This document shows, piece by piece, positions 9,687 to 17,724 of a stretch of DNA of 62,306 nucleotides. The notes beneath the pieces were generated by a model. That model made no database searches. It had not been told where the DNA came from and saw nothing but the letters and a program-made list of their open reading frames with translations. Location of the stretch: the NCBI GenBank assembly GCA_035384565.1, contig DAOOIT010000037.1, positions 1-62,306 of the forward strand, given 5' to 3'. Origin of the DNA: Planctomycetota bacterium. GTDB taxonomy: Bacteria; Planctomycetota; PUPC01; DSUN01. The translations under genes and the position numbers were made by a program. The number at the start of each line of letters is the position of its first letter. Position 1 is the first letter of the stretch.

Positions 9687-12344
9687 ATGAAGACCATCTC
9701 GTTAGCTTGGATAATCCTGGCGACGACCCCGACCTTGGCGGTGACCCTGCACGTGTCGCCGGGCGGACGGCTCAAGTCCCTGGAGGAAGCCCGCGACGCG
9801 ATCCGGGCGCGGCGGGCCGCAGGCGCGCTGGCCGAGCCGGTGCGCGTGGCCATTGCCGATGGCGAGTACGCGCTATCACGGCCCTTCGTGCTCACGCCGG
9901 AGGACAGCGGCTCCGAGTCATGCCCGATCACGTACGAGGCGGAGCGAGGGGCGAAGCCTGTGTTCACCGGGGGCCGCCGCATCACGGGCATCAAGGCAGG
10001 GCAGGACGGGCTGTGGAGCGCGCACGTGGCCGAGGTGAGGGACGGCAAGTGGTACTTCGAGCAACTCTGGGTGAACGGCCGCAGGGCCATCCGCGCCCGC
10101 TTGCCCAACAAGTTTTACTTCCACATGCTTCGCCCGCTCCCCACAGGCATTGACCCACAGACGGGGAGGGACGCGGACCTGTCGAAGCGGGCCTTCCTCG
10201 GGCGGCCGGCCGACCTCCAGCCGCTGTTCGCCATTCCCAAGGACCGCGTCCGCGATGTGACGCTCGTGGCCTACCACGCCTGGGAGACCTCGCGGCATCG
10301 CCTCGCGGCGGTGGACGAGAAGACTGGCGCCGTCATCACGACCGGGAATGCGCCCTGGAAGTTCCTCGATTGGGAGCACGCGCAGCGCTATCACCTGGAG
10401 AACTTCCGCGCGGCGCTCGACGAGCCTGGCGAGTGGTTCCTCGACCGCGACGGCACGCTCCTCTACAAGCCGCGGCCCGGTGAGGACCCTGCGACGGCGG
10501 AGGTGATCGCTCCCATCACCGAGACCTTCGTGAGATTCGCGGGCGAAGCCGCCCTCGGTCTCGCGGTGGAGCACGTGACGCTGCGCGGCCTGACGTTCCG
10601 CCATTCCCAGTACATCCTGCCACCGACCGGTCACGCCGACGCCCAAGCCGAGGTCACCGTGCCCGCGGTCATCATGGCCAACGGCGCCCGGCACATTGCA
10701 ATCGAGGATTGCGAGATCAGCCGCATCGGCACCTACGCGGTCTGGTTCCACGACGGGTGCCGCGACTGCCGCGTTGTCCGCTGCCTCTTCGAGGACCTGG
10801 GCGCGGGCGGCGTGAAGATCGGCCACGGCTGGGAGCGGGACAACCCGGCCCCGCCCTATCTCACGAGCCACATCACCGTGGACAACTGCATCATTCGGGA
10901 AGGCGCCCGGATTCACACCGGTGCCCATGGCGTGTGGATCGGCCACAGCCCCGACAACCGCGTGACGCACAACGACATCGCCGACTTCTTCTACACCGGC
11001 ATCTCGGTCGGCTGGCGCTGGGGCTACGCGCCCAGCGTCGCCAAGCGCAACACCATCGAGTTCAACCACATCCACCACCTCGGTTGGGGCGTGCTCTCCG
11101 ACATGGGCGGCGTCTACACCCTCGGCCCCTCCGAGGGCACCACCGTTTCCAACAATCACATCCACGACGTCTATTCCTACAGCTACGGCGGCTGGGGCCT
11201 CTACAATGACGAGGGAAGCTCGAACATCGTGATGGAGAACAACCTCGTCTACCACACGAAGACCGGCAACTACCACCAGCACTACGGCAGGGAGCAGGTC
11301 GTCCGTAACAACATCCTCGCGAACAGCCGGGAAGGCCAGATTCAGCGCTCCCGCGTCGAGCCGCACCTGTCATTCACCTTCGAACACAACATCGTCTACT
11401 GGAAGGGCGGCCCGCTCTTCACCGGCAGCGGGGCGAGGGACGACAAGGTGGTGCTGCGGAGCAACCTCTACTGGGAGACCTCGGGCCAGCCCATCTCGTT
11501 CAGCGGCCTGCCCTGGGAGGAGTGGCAGAAGCTGGGCAAGGACCAAGGCAGCCTCATCGCGGACCCGATGTTCGTGGACCCCGAGAAGGGAGACTTTCGC
11601 CTCAAGCCAGATTCGCCAGCGCGGAAGATCGGCTTCAAGCCATTCGACTACACGAAGGCGGGCGTCTACGGCGACCCCGCGTGGGTGAAGCTGGCGGCGA
11701 GCGTCGAGTACCCCAACGTCGAGTTCGCCCCGCCGCCACCCCCGCCTCCGCCGGTAGTGTTCCGCGAGGACTTCGAAACGGTGCCCATCGGCGCCCCGCC
11801 GCCGCTGGCGAAGTGCTACACCGAGAAGAAGGGCGATGCCCTCGCCGTGACCGAGGAGGCCGCTGCGGGCGGCAAGCGGAGCCTGAAGGTGCTCGACGCC
11901 CCCGGCCTCCAGCACGCCTACAACCCACACTTCTTCTACGTGCCGCACCACCGCGAGGGCGTGACGAAGTTCGCCTTCGAGATGCGCATCGAGGCCGGCA
12001 CCCAGATGTATGTCGAATGGCGCGACGACGCGAACCCCTACAACGTCGGCCCCACGATGTCGGTCTCCGGCGGCAAGCTCCACGTCAAGGACCAGCCGCC
12101 GCTCGACATTCCCGCTGGCCAATGGGTCCGCTACGAGATGAGCGCCGGCCTTGGCCCGCAGTCCACGAGCACATGGGAATTGGTGGTCACACAGCCCGGC
12201 CAGCAGCCGAGGGTGTTCAAGGCCATTCCGTTTGCCAAGCCAGGCCTCAGGAAACTCGATTGGCTGGGCTTCTCGAGCACGGCGAATGAGAAGGCGGTGT
12301 TCCTTCTCGACAACGTCGAGCTGACGAACTCGGCGGCCCGGTGA
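9687..12344 (+). CDS. Exported right-handed parallel beta-helix protein
   Basis: An 885-aa protein starting at ATG 9687, chosen because AAGGAGG ends six bases upstream; ATG 9672 lacks such a site. A signal peptide (MKTISLAWIILATTPTLA) is followed by VTLHVSPGGRLKSLEEARDAI, the usual opening of DUF1565/pectate-lyase-like beta-helix proteins. Residues about 320-580 carry repeated PbH1-type turns (IEDCEISRIG, VDNCIIREG, NHIHDVYSYSYGGWGLYND). A proline-rich linker near residue 685 leads to a ~190-aa C-terminal beta-sandwich (FREDFETVPIG onward) that may bind carbohydrate. The family includes polysaccharide lyases and glycosidases; the substrate is unknown. The lipoprotein gene downstream is probably co-transcribed across the palindrome at 12374-12419. 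Confidence 0.85.
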   Translation: MKTISLAWIILATTPTLAVTLHVSPGGRLKSLEEARDAIRARRAAGALAEPVRVAIADGEYALSRPFVLTPEDSGSESCPITYEAERGAKPVFTGGRRITGIKAGQDGLWSAHVAEVRDGKWYFEQLWVNGRRAIRARLPNKFYFHMLRPLPTGIDPQTGRDADLSKRAFLGRPADLQPLFAIPKDRVRDVTLVAYHAWETSRHRLAAVDEKTGAVITTGNAPWKFLDWEHAQRYHLENFRAALDEPGEWFLDRDGTLLYKPRPGEDPATAEVIAPITETFVRFAGEAALGLAVEHVTLRGLTFRHSQYILPPTGHADAQAEVTVPAVIMANGARHIAIEDCEISRIGTYAVWFHDGCRDCRVVRCLFEDLGAGGVKIGHGWERDNPAPPYLTSHITVDNCIIREGARIHTGAHGVWIGHSPDNRVTHNDIADFFYTGISVGWRWGYAPSVAKRNTIEFNHIHHLGWGVLSDMGGVYTLGPSEGTTVSNNHIHDVYSYSYGGWGLYNDEGSSNIVMENNLVYHTKTGNYHQHYGREQVVRNNILANSREGQIQRSRVEPHLSFTFEHNIVYWKGGPLFTGSGARDDKVVLRSNLYWETSGQPISFSGLPWEEWQKLGKDQGSLIADPMFVDPEKGDFRLKPDSPARKIGFKPFDYTKAGVYGDPAWVKLAASVEYPNVEFAPPPPPPPPVVFREDFETVPIGAPPPLAKCYTEKKGDALAVTEEAAAGGKRSLKVLDAPGLQHAYNPHFFYVPHHREGVTKFAFEMRIEAGTQMYVEWRDDANPYNVGPTMSVSGGKLHVKDQPPLDIPAGQWVRYEMSAGLGPQSTSTWELVVTQPGQQPRVFKAIPFAKPGLRKLDWLGFSSTANEKAVFLLDNVELTNSAAR

Positions 12345-12373
12345 GGGTCCCGCTGTTCCGTCAGCCCCATTCG

Positions 12374-12419
12374 TCCTGTCTGTCCCACATCCCCTGTGGG
12401 CGTGACAGGACAGACAGGA
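12374..12419. repeat. Perfect 12-bp inverted repeat, intergenic
   Basis: TCCTGTCTGTCC (12374-12385) pairs with GGACAGACAGGA (12408-12419). A competing inner hairpin CCCACA/TGTGGG lies between the arms. It sits in the 114-base gap between the beta-helix and lipoprotein genes. No U-tract follows, so it is a dispersed repeat or an mRNA-processing hairpin rather than a classical terminator. Confidence 0.75.
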
Positions 12420-12458
12420 TGGACGGGACCGATACGACACAAGAGAAGGAGGTGCGCC

Positions 12459-13523
12459 ATGCGGCGGCATCTGCTGGCTGTTTTGCTGGGCATCATCGCT
12501 CTGGCCCTCGGCTGCGCGCGGCAGGTTACGGTGGCGCAATCCAAGTCCCCGTGGCGGGTCGTGCCTGTGGCCGGTGTCACGGCCACGCTCGATGTGCTGG
12601 ACGCCGGCCAGGGTAGCCAGCAGGCGTTACGCCTGACGTTCAGAAAGGCCGGCGCGGAGCGGCGGTTCATCGCCATCGAGGGCCGGCCCTCCGGCGACCC
12701 TGCGGGGGCAAAGGCCCTGTCGGTGATGTACCGTCTCGCCCTAGCCGAGGGAACCGCCCCGAAGCTGGCGCTTCTGGTCTTCGAACAGGATGGCGGAGCG
12801 TGGCTGAAGGTGGGCGGCGCGTCGCTCGTGGCCGATGCATCGCTCGAAGCGCGGCTGCCGCTCGAGGGCCTGAGCCGGGCGGAGTTCGCCCAGGATGCGG
12901 ACGCCGAGCCACGCCTCGAGCAGGCCACGCGCTTTCAAGTGGGGCTCGTGGTGGACGGCCCCGCCGAAGGCACCCTTGAGTTCGGCCGCATCGCGTTCAC
13001 CTCCGAACCGTACAAGCCGTCCGCGCCGCTGCCGGTGGCCTACGGCAGCCCGGCGGTCTGGGCCATTGGCAAGGACCCTGCCGTCGAAGCGAAACTCACC
13101 GTGACCAACGACGGGCCGGGCGGCAAGCCCGCGGTGCGGTTCGACTTCACCTTCCCGGGCGGACGGCACATGTACGTCACCCCGGCCGTCTCGGTGCAGG
13201 ACATGGAGGCCGAGGGCTATCGCGGCTTCCGGTTCGCCTACAAGACGAGTCTGCCCGCTGGGATCAACGGCTTGCTGGTGTGCGCGAGCGAGCGCGGCGA
13301 CCACGCGCAATACGTCGCCGAGCCGCCCCCGCCGGCAAGCAGCGAGTGGGTGACCGTCCAGATCGCCTTCGACCATCTGAGGCTCGGGGCCTGGTCGAAG
13401 GACGAGAACGACCGGCTCGATATTGGCGAGATCGCGCAGTTGATCATCGGCCTGCACGGCACGGCCGCCGAGCCGAAGGCCAGCGGCTGGATCGTGGTGT
13501 CGGAGATCGAGCTTGTGCCGTAG
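12459..13523 (+). CDS. Lipoprotein of unknown function
   Basis: A 354-aa protein from ATG 12459, with AAGGAGG ending six bases upstream. The N-terminus MRRHLLAVLLGIIALALGC is a lipoprotein signal with the acylated cysteine at position 19. The rest contains two similar beta-rich halves (around FRKAGAERRFIAIEG and FDFTFPGGRHMYVTPAVS). Segments such as GFRFAYKTSLPAGINGLLVCASERGD and DIGEIAQLIIGLHG have the pattern of galactose-binding or CBM11-like jelly rolls that often follow hydrolase domains, but no catalytic motif is visible. Its position after the beta-helix gene suggests surface binding of the same glycan. The carbohydrate-binding role is inference. Confidence 0.8.
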   Translation: MRRHLLAVLLGIIALALGCARQVTVAQSKSPWRVVPVAGVTATLDVLDAGQGSQQALRLTFRKAGAERRFIAIEGRPSGDPAGAKALSVMYRLALAEGTAPKLALLVFEQDGGAWLKVGGASLVADASLEARLPLEGLSRAEFAQDADAEPRLEQATRFQVGLVVDGPAEGTLEFGRIAFTSEPYKPSAPLPVAYGSPAVWAIGKDPAVEAKLTVTNDGPGGKPAVRFDFTFPGGRHMYVTPAVSVQDMEAEGYRGFRFAYKTSLPAGINGLLVCASERGDHAQYVAEPPPPASSEWVTVQIAFDHLRLGAWSKDENDRLDIGEIAQLIIGLHGTAAEPKASGWIVVSEIELVP

Positions 13524-13542
13524 AGGCTGCCCGCGCGCCGAT

Positions 13543-14766
13543 TCAGCCGCGCAGCTTGCGCCCAGCGAACCGGGCGGCACCGCGGAAGACATGCCGCAAG
13601 ACGCGGAAGGAAGGGGAGGCAGGCTCGGGCGACAGCGCGGACATGCCCAGGCGGTGCAGCCAGCTTCCCTGCCTCGAATGGCGCGCGAAGAAGTCGTTGA
13701 GCCAGCACCGTGAGGCCGCCCGCTCGGCCAGCGCATAGGCCATGTGACGCGGCCGCAGGAGCCTCTCGATCTGGCGGGGGTACTCCACCGCGGCCTGCGG
13801 CTCATCGCGCACAAGGGCCTCGTGCAACGCGGCAGCCGCCAACTCGGCGGTGCGCATGGCCGGCGAGATGCCCTCGCCCGTGAAGTGCAGCGTCGAGCCC
13901 GCGGCCTCGCCGATTGCCAGGACACGCCCGGCAACCACCCTGCGGGTCCCATCGAAGCCGCACCGCACCATCGCGCCGCCGAGCGGCGACACGCTCGTAG
14001 CGGCGGCGAACAGGTCGCGAGCGATGGGCAGCTCGGCGATTGCTCCGTCGAGGGCCGCCTTGAGATTCCCCCGCCAGCCGCCGCCCGCGCGGCGCAGGAT
14101 GCAGCAGCCGACGTTGTACTCGCCGCCGCCCATTGGGAAGAGCCACAGGTACCCCGGCGAGATGGCCCGTGGGAAGAAGACCACCACCGCGTCGAGGCGA
14201 TAGGCCGAGCGCACGTAGCAGCGCACGCCCACGGCGGTCGGGGGCTCGTTGTGGACCATCCCCAGGCGCCGGAGAAGCGCGACACGCGTGCCCGTGGCCA
14301 GCACCGCGAAACGCGACGTGAGAGGCTCGCCGCGGCCCGCCACGTGGAGGGACACCAAGGGGCTCCCCGGGTCTATCCCCGTCACCTCGCCGCAACCAAA
14401 GGTCGCGCCCGCCGCCTCCGCGTGCTCGGCCAGGAGCGCGTCGAATCTCGTCCGCCGGAGGGTGAGGAGGCGGGCTGGCATGACTGCCTCGTACTGTGAC
14501 GGGCTGAAGCCGCGCACCCCGCGCACCTCGTGGGCTTCGGCCAACACCCCCGCGGCCAGGTTGAGGCGCTCAAGGATGGCGATGGACGCCTCGGTGAGGC
14601 CGTCGCCGCACACTTTGTCGCGGGGGAAGCGGTGCCGGTCGAGGAGCAGCACCCGGTGACCGCAGCGGGCCAGCAGCAGAGCCGTCACCGAGCCGGCCGG
14701 CCCGGCGCCCACCACCGTCACGTCCCACCCGCAGGAGGGGAGACTGGCCGCGTCCTGGTGGCTCAT
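13543..14766 (-). CDS. FAD-dependent oxidoreductase, geranylgeranyl reductase family
   Basis: A 407-aa flavoprotein with the FAD Rossmann motif VVGAGPAGSVTALLLARCG (glycines 20, 22, 25), the LLLDRHRFPRDKVCGDGLTE block typical of the geranylgeranyl reductase / DGGGPL reductase-like family, and GRVLAIGEAAGSTLHFTGEG near residue 275, which closes the FAD site. Such enzymes reduce prenyl or other unsaturated lipid chains, or act as lipid/quinone hydroxylases. Its start overlaps the sulfatase stop by ATGA (14763-14766), so the two are translationally coupled. This is an unusual partner for a lipid-type reductase, and the substrate cannot be inferred from sequence. It is the last gene of the minus-strand run and converges on the lipoprotein gene. 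Confidence 0.85.
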   Translation of the reverse strand: MSHQDAASLPSCGWDVTVVGAGPAGSVTALLLARCGHRVLLLDRHRFPRDKVCGDGLTEASIAILERLNLAAGVLAEAHEVRGVRGFSPSQYEAVMPARLLTLRRTRFDALLAEHAEAAGATFGCGEVTGIDPGSPLVSLHVAGRGEPLTSRFAVLATGTRVALLRRLGMVHNEPPTAVGVRCYVRSAYRLDAVVVFFPRAISPGYLWLFPMGGGEYNVGCCILRRAGGGWRGNLKAALDGAIAELPIARDLFAAATSVSPLGGAMVRCGFDGTRRVVAGRVLAIGEAAGSTLHFTGEGISPAMRTAELAAAALHEALVRDEPQAAVEYPRQIERLLRPRHMAYALAERAASRCWLNDFFARHSRQGSWLHRLGMSALSPEPASPSFRVLRHVFRGAARFAGRKLRG

Positions 14767-16211
14767 GACCCGAACGCCTCGGCAGGGCCGTAGGGAGCCA
14801 CACCCACGGTGACGTAGCCGTTGATCGCCGTGTCGTTCTCCCGATGGGCGAACCGCCAGAGCTTGCGGACGAGCTGGCGCTTCGCGTCGGCATATGCAGG
14901 GTCGGAGGCGACGTTGCGCAACTCGTGCGGGTCGCTCCGCAGGTCATACAACTCGTCGTCGTCGAAGCCGTTGAACACGTACTTGAACTCCCGGGTGGTC
15001 ACAGAGCGTTGCGTGTAGTAGAGCTCGACCCCGTTGCACTGGGTGAAGATGGCGTCGCGCCACGCGGCGGGGGCTTCGCCGCGCAGGAAGGGCACGAGGC
15101 TTGCTCCGGTCAGGTCGGTTGGAGCCTTGCCTGCCGCCAGCTCGGTGAACGTGGGGCCGAAGTCGGCGAGCGAGACAAACTGCCCGACGCGGCTGCCCGG
15201 CTTGCGGATGCCGGCCGGCCACCGGATGACGGCAGGGACGTGGTAGGCTCCTCTGAAGCAGGGGATGCCTTTGGCGAAGAGGCCGTGGTCGCCGCAGTAG
15301 TCGCCGTGGTCGGCGGTGAAGAGGACGAGGGTGTCGTTGGCCTGACCCGTGGCATCAAGGACGGCGAGCACCTTGCCGAAGAGATCGTCGAGATAGGTGC
15401 AATAGGCCCAGAAATGGCGGATGCCCTCTCGAATCTCGCGCTCGGTCATCTGGTCCCACACGGTGCGACGCATGCGGCGGTAGATGCGCGGCTTGTCATC
15501 GAGCGTGTCGGCGAAGCTGGGCGGCAGCCGCACATCGTCCAGCTTGTAGAGGTCGAGGAAGCGCTTCGGCACGAAGTAGGGGTCGTGCGGCCCCGTGAGG
15601 CTGACGTAGAGGCACCAGGGCTTGCCGCGCCTGGCGAGGTCGGGCAGGGCCTCGATGGCGAGCTTGACCGCCTTCTCGTCGTGGGGGTTGCCGGTCTCGC
15701 GGGTGCCGTACATCGTGTAGGTGCCGTAGCCGGGGCGGAAGGCCTGGCCCTCGCCGCGTTGGGTCGGCTCGGGCTGCTGGGCGAGTTTCTGGTAGTGCTG
15801 CCACTGGGTCTCGTGCTCGGCCGGCTTGTGGCCGCTGACGAAGAGCTCCTCGTGCCAGCCGCGCTTGGCGGGCGTTTCCTCCACGCTCACGTGCCACTTG
15901 CCGCTCCAGGCGAGATGGTAGCCGGCGCCCGCAAGGTCCTCGCTCCAGAGGCGCACGCCGGGCTTGAGGCCGCGGCTGATGGCCTGCGCGTTGCAGACGT
16001 TGTTCCACACCCCGTGCCGCGAGGGGTACAGCCCCGAATGGAAGGTTGCGCGAGACGGGCAGCAGTGGGGCGAGGGACAATAGGCCTCGGTGAACGTGAC
16101 CCCCTGCTGGGCGAACTTGTTGAGGTTGGGTGTCAGGCAGGGATGCTCGGCGAGCGCCGTGTCGCCCCGCTGGTGGTCGGTCATGAAGATGAGGATATTC
16201 GGCGTTGCCAC
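14763..16211 (-). CDS. Type I sulfatase (formylglycine type)
   Basis: A 482-aa sulfatase starting at GTG 16211 with GAGGAG upstream. The N-terminus NILIFMTDHQRGD supplies metal-binding aspartate. The active-site signature is C50-C51-P52-S53-R54, where C50 would be oxidised to formylglycine; a maturase is not in this window. Further hallmarks are GKWHVS, a late TADHGDYCGDHGLFAKG metal-binding segment and a C-terminal EL.DLRSDPHELRN-like tail. No clear signal peptide is present, so it may be cytoplasmic. Nine bases separate it from the upstream sulfatase, and its last bases overlap the FAD reductase gene. The likely role is removal of sulfate esters from a sulfated glycan. Confidence 0.92.
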   Translation of the reverse strand: MATPNILIFMTDHQRGDTALAEHPCLTPNLNKFAQQGVTFTEAYCPSPHCCPSRATFHSGLYPSRHGVWNNVCNAQAISRGLKPGVRLWSEDLAGAGYHLAWSGKWHVSVEETPAKRGWHEELFVSGHKPAEHETQWQHYQKLAQQPEPTQRGEGQAFRPGYGTYTMYGTRETGNPHDEKAVKLAIEALPDLARRGKPWCLYVSLTGPHDPYFVPKRFLDLYKLDDVRLPPSFADTLDDKPRIYRRMRRTVWDQMTEREIREGIRHFWAYCTYLDDLFGKVLAVLDATGQANDTLVLFTADHGDYCGDHGLFAKGIPCFRGAYHVPAVIRWPAGIRKPGSRVGQFVSLADFGPTFTELAAGKAPTDLTGASLVPFLRGEAPAAWRDAIFTQCNGVELYYTQRSVTTREFKYVFNGFDDDELYDLRSDPHELRNVASDPAYADAKRQLVRKLWRFAHRENDTAINGYVTVGVAPYGPAEAFGS

Positions 16212-16220
16212 GGGGTCTCC

Positions 16221-17711
16221 TCAGATCGGGTAACGTCCGGGGTGGTAGCGGTTGAGGCGCCGCTTCAGCTCCGCCGCCTGCGGGCCGCGGCCGGTCTTCT
16301 CCAGGCGCTCGAACATGCGCTCGGGGCTGTAATAGGGGAAGACGCCCTGGGAGATCATCTGTTCCATTGGGTCGCACGGGGCTCCTTTCTGGAACTGCTC
16401 CTGCCGCCAGTCGGCCAGCATCGCGGAGAGCTGCCCGACGACATCGGGGCGCTCGGAGGCGAGATTGGCCGACTGGTGGGGGTCGTTCCGCATGTCGTGG
16501 AGGAGCGCAGGCTCGTCGTATGGGTAGAGGCCGGGATGCAGGACGCGCATCATCAGCCAGTCGGGCGTGCGGACCGTGCGGGTGAGGGTGTAGATGCCGT
16601 GGTCCCACACCTGATAGGGCCAGCCGGCGAAGCCCTCGCCGCGGAGAGCAGGGGCGAAGGAGCGGCCATCCCAGCGTGAGGGGACAGGGAAGCCGAGCAG
16701 TTCGCACAGGGTGGGGCACAGGTCGAGATTGTAGATCATTGCCTCGCTGCGGCCGGGCCGTGTGGTGACCCCAGGCCAGCGGACGATCATGGGGATGTTG
16801 TGCACAGCCTCGTTGGCGATGCCGTGGTCCATGTACTGGCCATGCTCACCGAAGGAATCGCCGTGGTCGGCGCTGACGATGATGGCGGTGCAATCCAGGA
16901 CGCCGGCCTCATCGAGAGCGTCGAGCACCTGCCCCACGTGCCAGTCGGCGTAGGCGAGCGAGGCGTCGTAGCCGTCCACCAGCAGCTTCAGGTCGTCGGT
17001 CGTGCGGATGGCGTCGGGCATGTACTCGACGGGGCGAGCGTAGCCGCCGCCTTTGCCGCCCTCGTAGCCGGTGTAGAGGTCCACCGCTGTGCGTGGGCCG
17101 TAGAACGCCTGGTGGCGGTCAATCGTCGCCTGGTCGGGCCAGGGGGGACCGGGAAGGCGGCGGAACTTCTCCACCCACTCGGCGGGCGTGCGGTAGTGGC
17201 TATGGATGTCCCAGTAGTGGAGGTGGACGAACCAGTTGTCTTCGCGCGCCTGCTGTCGGAGCCACGGGAGGAAGGCGGCGTTCACCTCGTCGGCGCGTTC
17301 CTGGCCCCGCTTGCGGGTGAAGGCGTGCACCTCCTCCCAGCCGGCGTTGAACCACCAGGCGTTGTGGCGGTCGGCGAAGCAACTGAATGTGACGGTCTTC
17401 ATCCCCTGCTGCCAGAGGTGCATGGCGAGCATCGGGCGGGTGTTGTCGCGCCCGTGGCAGTTGTAGAGATCGTGGTAGCGGAAGTCCTCGCCCGTGCCGT
17501 GGTGGGTCACGACGCCGTTGTTGAAGCCGAAGCGCCCGCTGAACAGCGCCGCCCGCGAGGGGAGGCAGGGCGAGTTCGCGCAGTAGCAGTGCGTGAACGT
17601 CACCCCCTCGGCGGCGATCCCGTCGAGGTTCGGGCTTGTCGGCCGTTGATACCCATTGCAGCCCAGGTGATCGGCACGGCAACAATCGAGGTCAATGTAC
17701 AACACACGCAC
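16221..17711 (-). CDS. Type I sulfatase (formylglycine type)
   Basis: A 496-aa sulfatase starting at GTG 17711 with AAGGAGA upstream. The N-terminal VLYIDLDCCRADHLGCNGY provides metal ligands. The signature C49-L50-P51-S52-R53 carries the cysteine that becomes formylglycine, and VSADHGDSFGEHGQYMDHG is the second metal-binding segment. Like its neighbour it lacks a recognisable signal peptide. It sits between the second sulfatase and the heparinase-like gene, with gaps of 9 and 13 bases, so the run is very likely one transcript. The two sulfatases differ enough to suggest different sulfate positions or different sugars on one polymer; that division is inference. Confidence 0.92.
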   Translation of the reverse strand: MRVLYIDLDCCRADHLGCNGYQRPTSPNLDGIAAEGVTFTHCYCANSPCLPSRAALFSGRFGFNNGVVTHHGTGEDFRYHDLYNCHGRDNTRPMLAMHLWQQGMKTVTFSCFADRHNAWWFNAGWEEVHAFTRKRGQERADEVNAAFLPWLRQQAREDNWFVHLHYWDIHSHYRTPAEWVEKFRRLPGPPWPDQATIDRHQAFYGPRTAVDLYTGYEGGKGGGYARPVEYMPDAIRTTDDLKLLVDGYDASLAYADWHVGQVLDALDEAGVLDCTAIIVSADHGDSFGEHGQYMDHGIANEAVHNIPMIVRWPGVTTRPGRSEAMIYNLDLCPTLCELLGFPVPSRWDGRSFAPALRGEGFAGWPYQVWDHGIYTLTRTVRTPDWLMMRVLHPGLYPYDEPALLHDMRNDPHQSANLASERPDVVGQLSAMLADWRQEQFQKGAPCDPMEQMISQGVFPYYSPERMFERLEKTGRGPQAAELKRRLNRYHPGRYPI

Positions 17712-17724
17712 CTACGGTTCTCCT

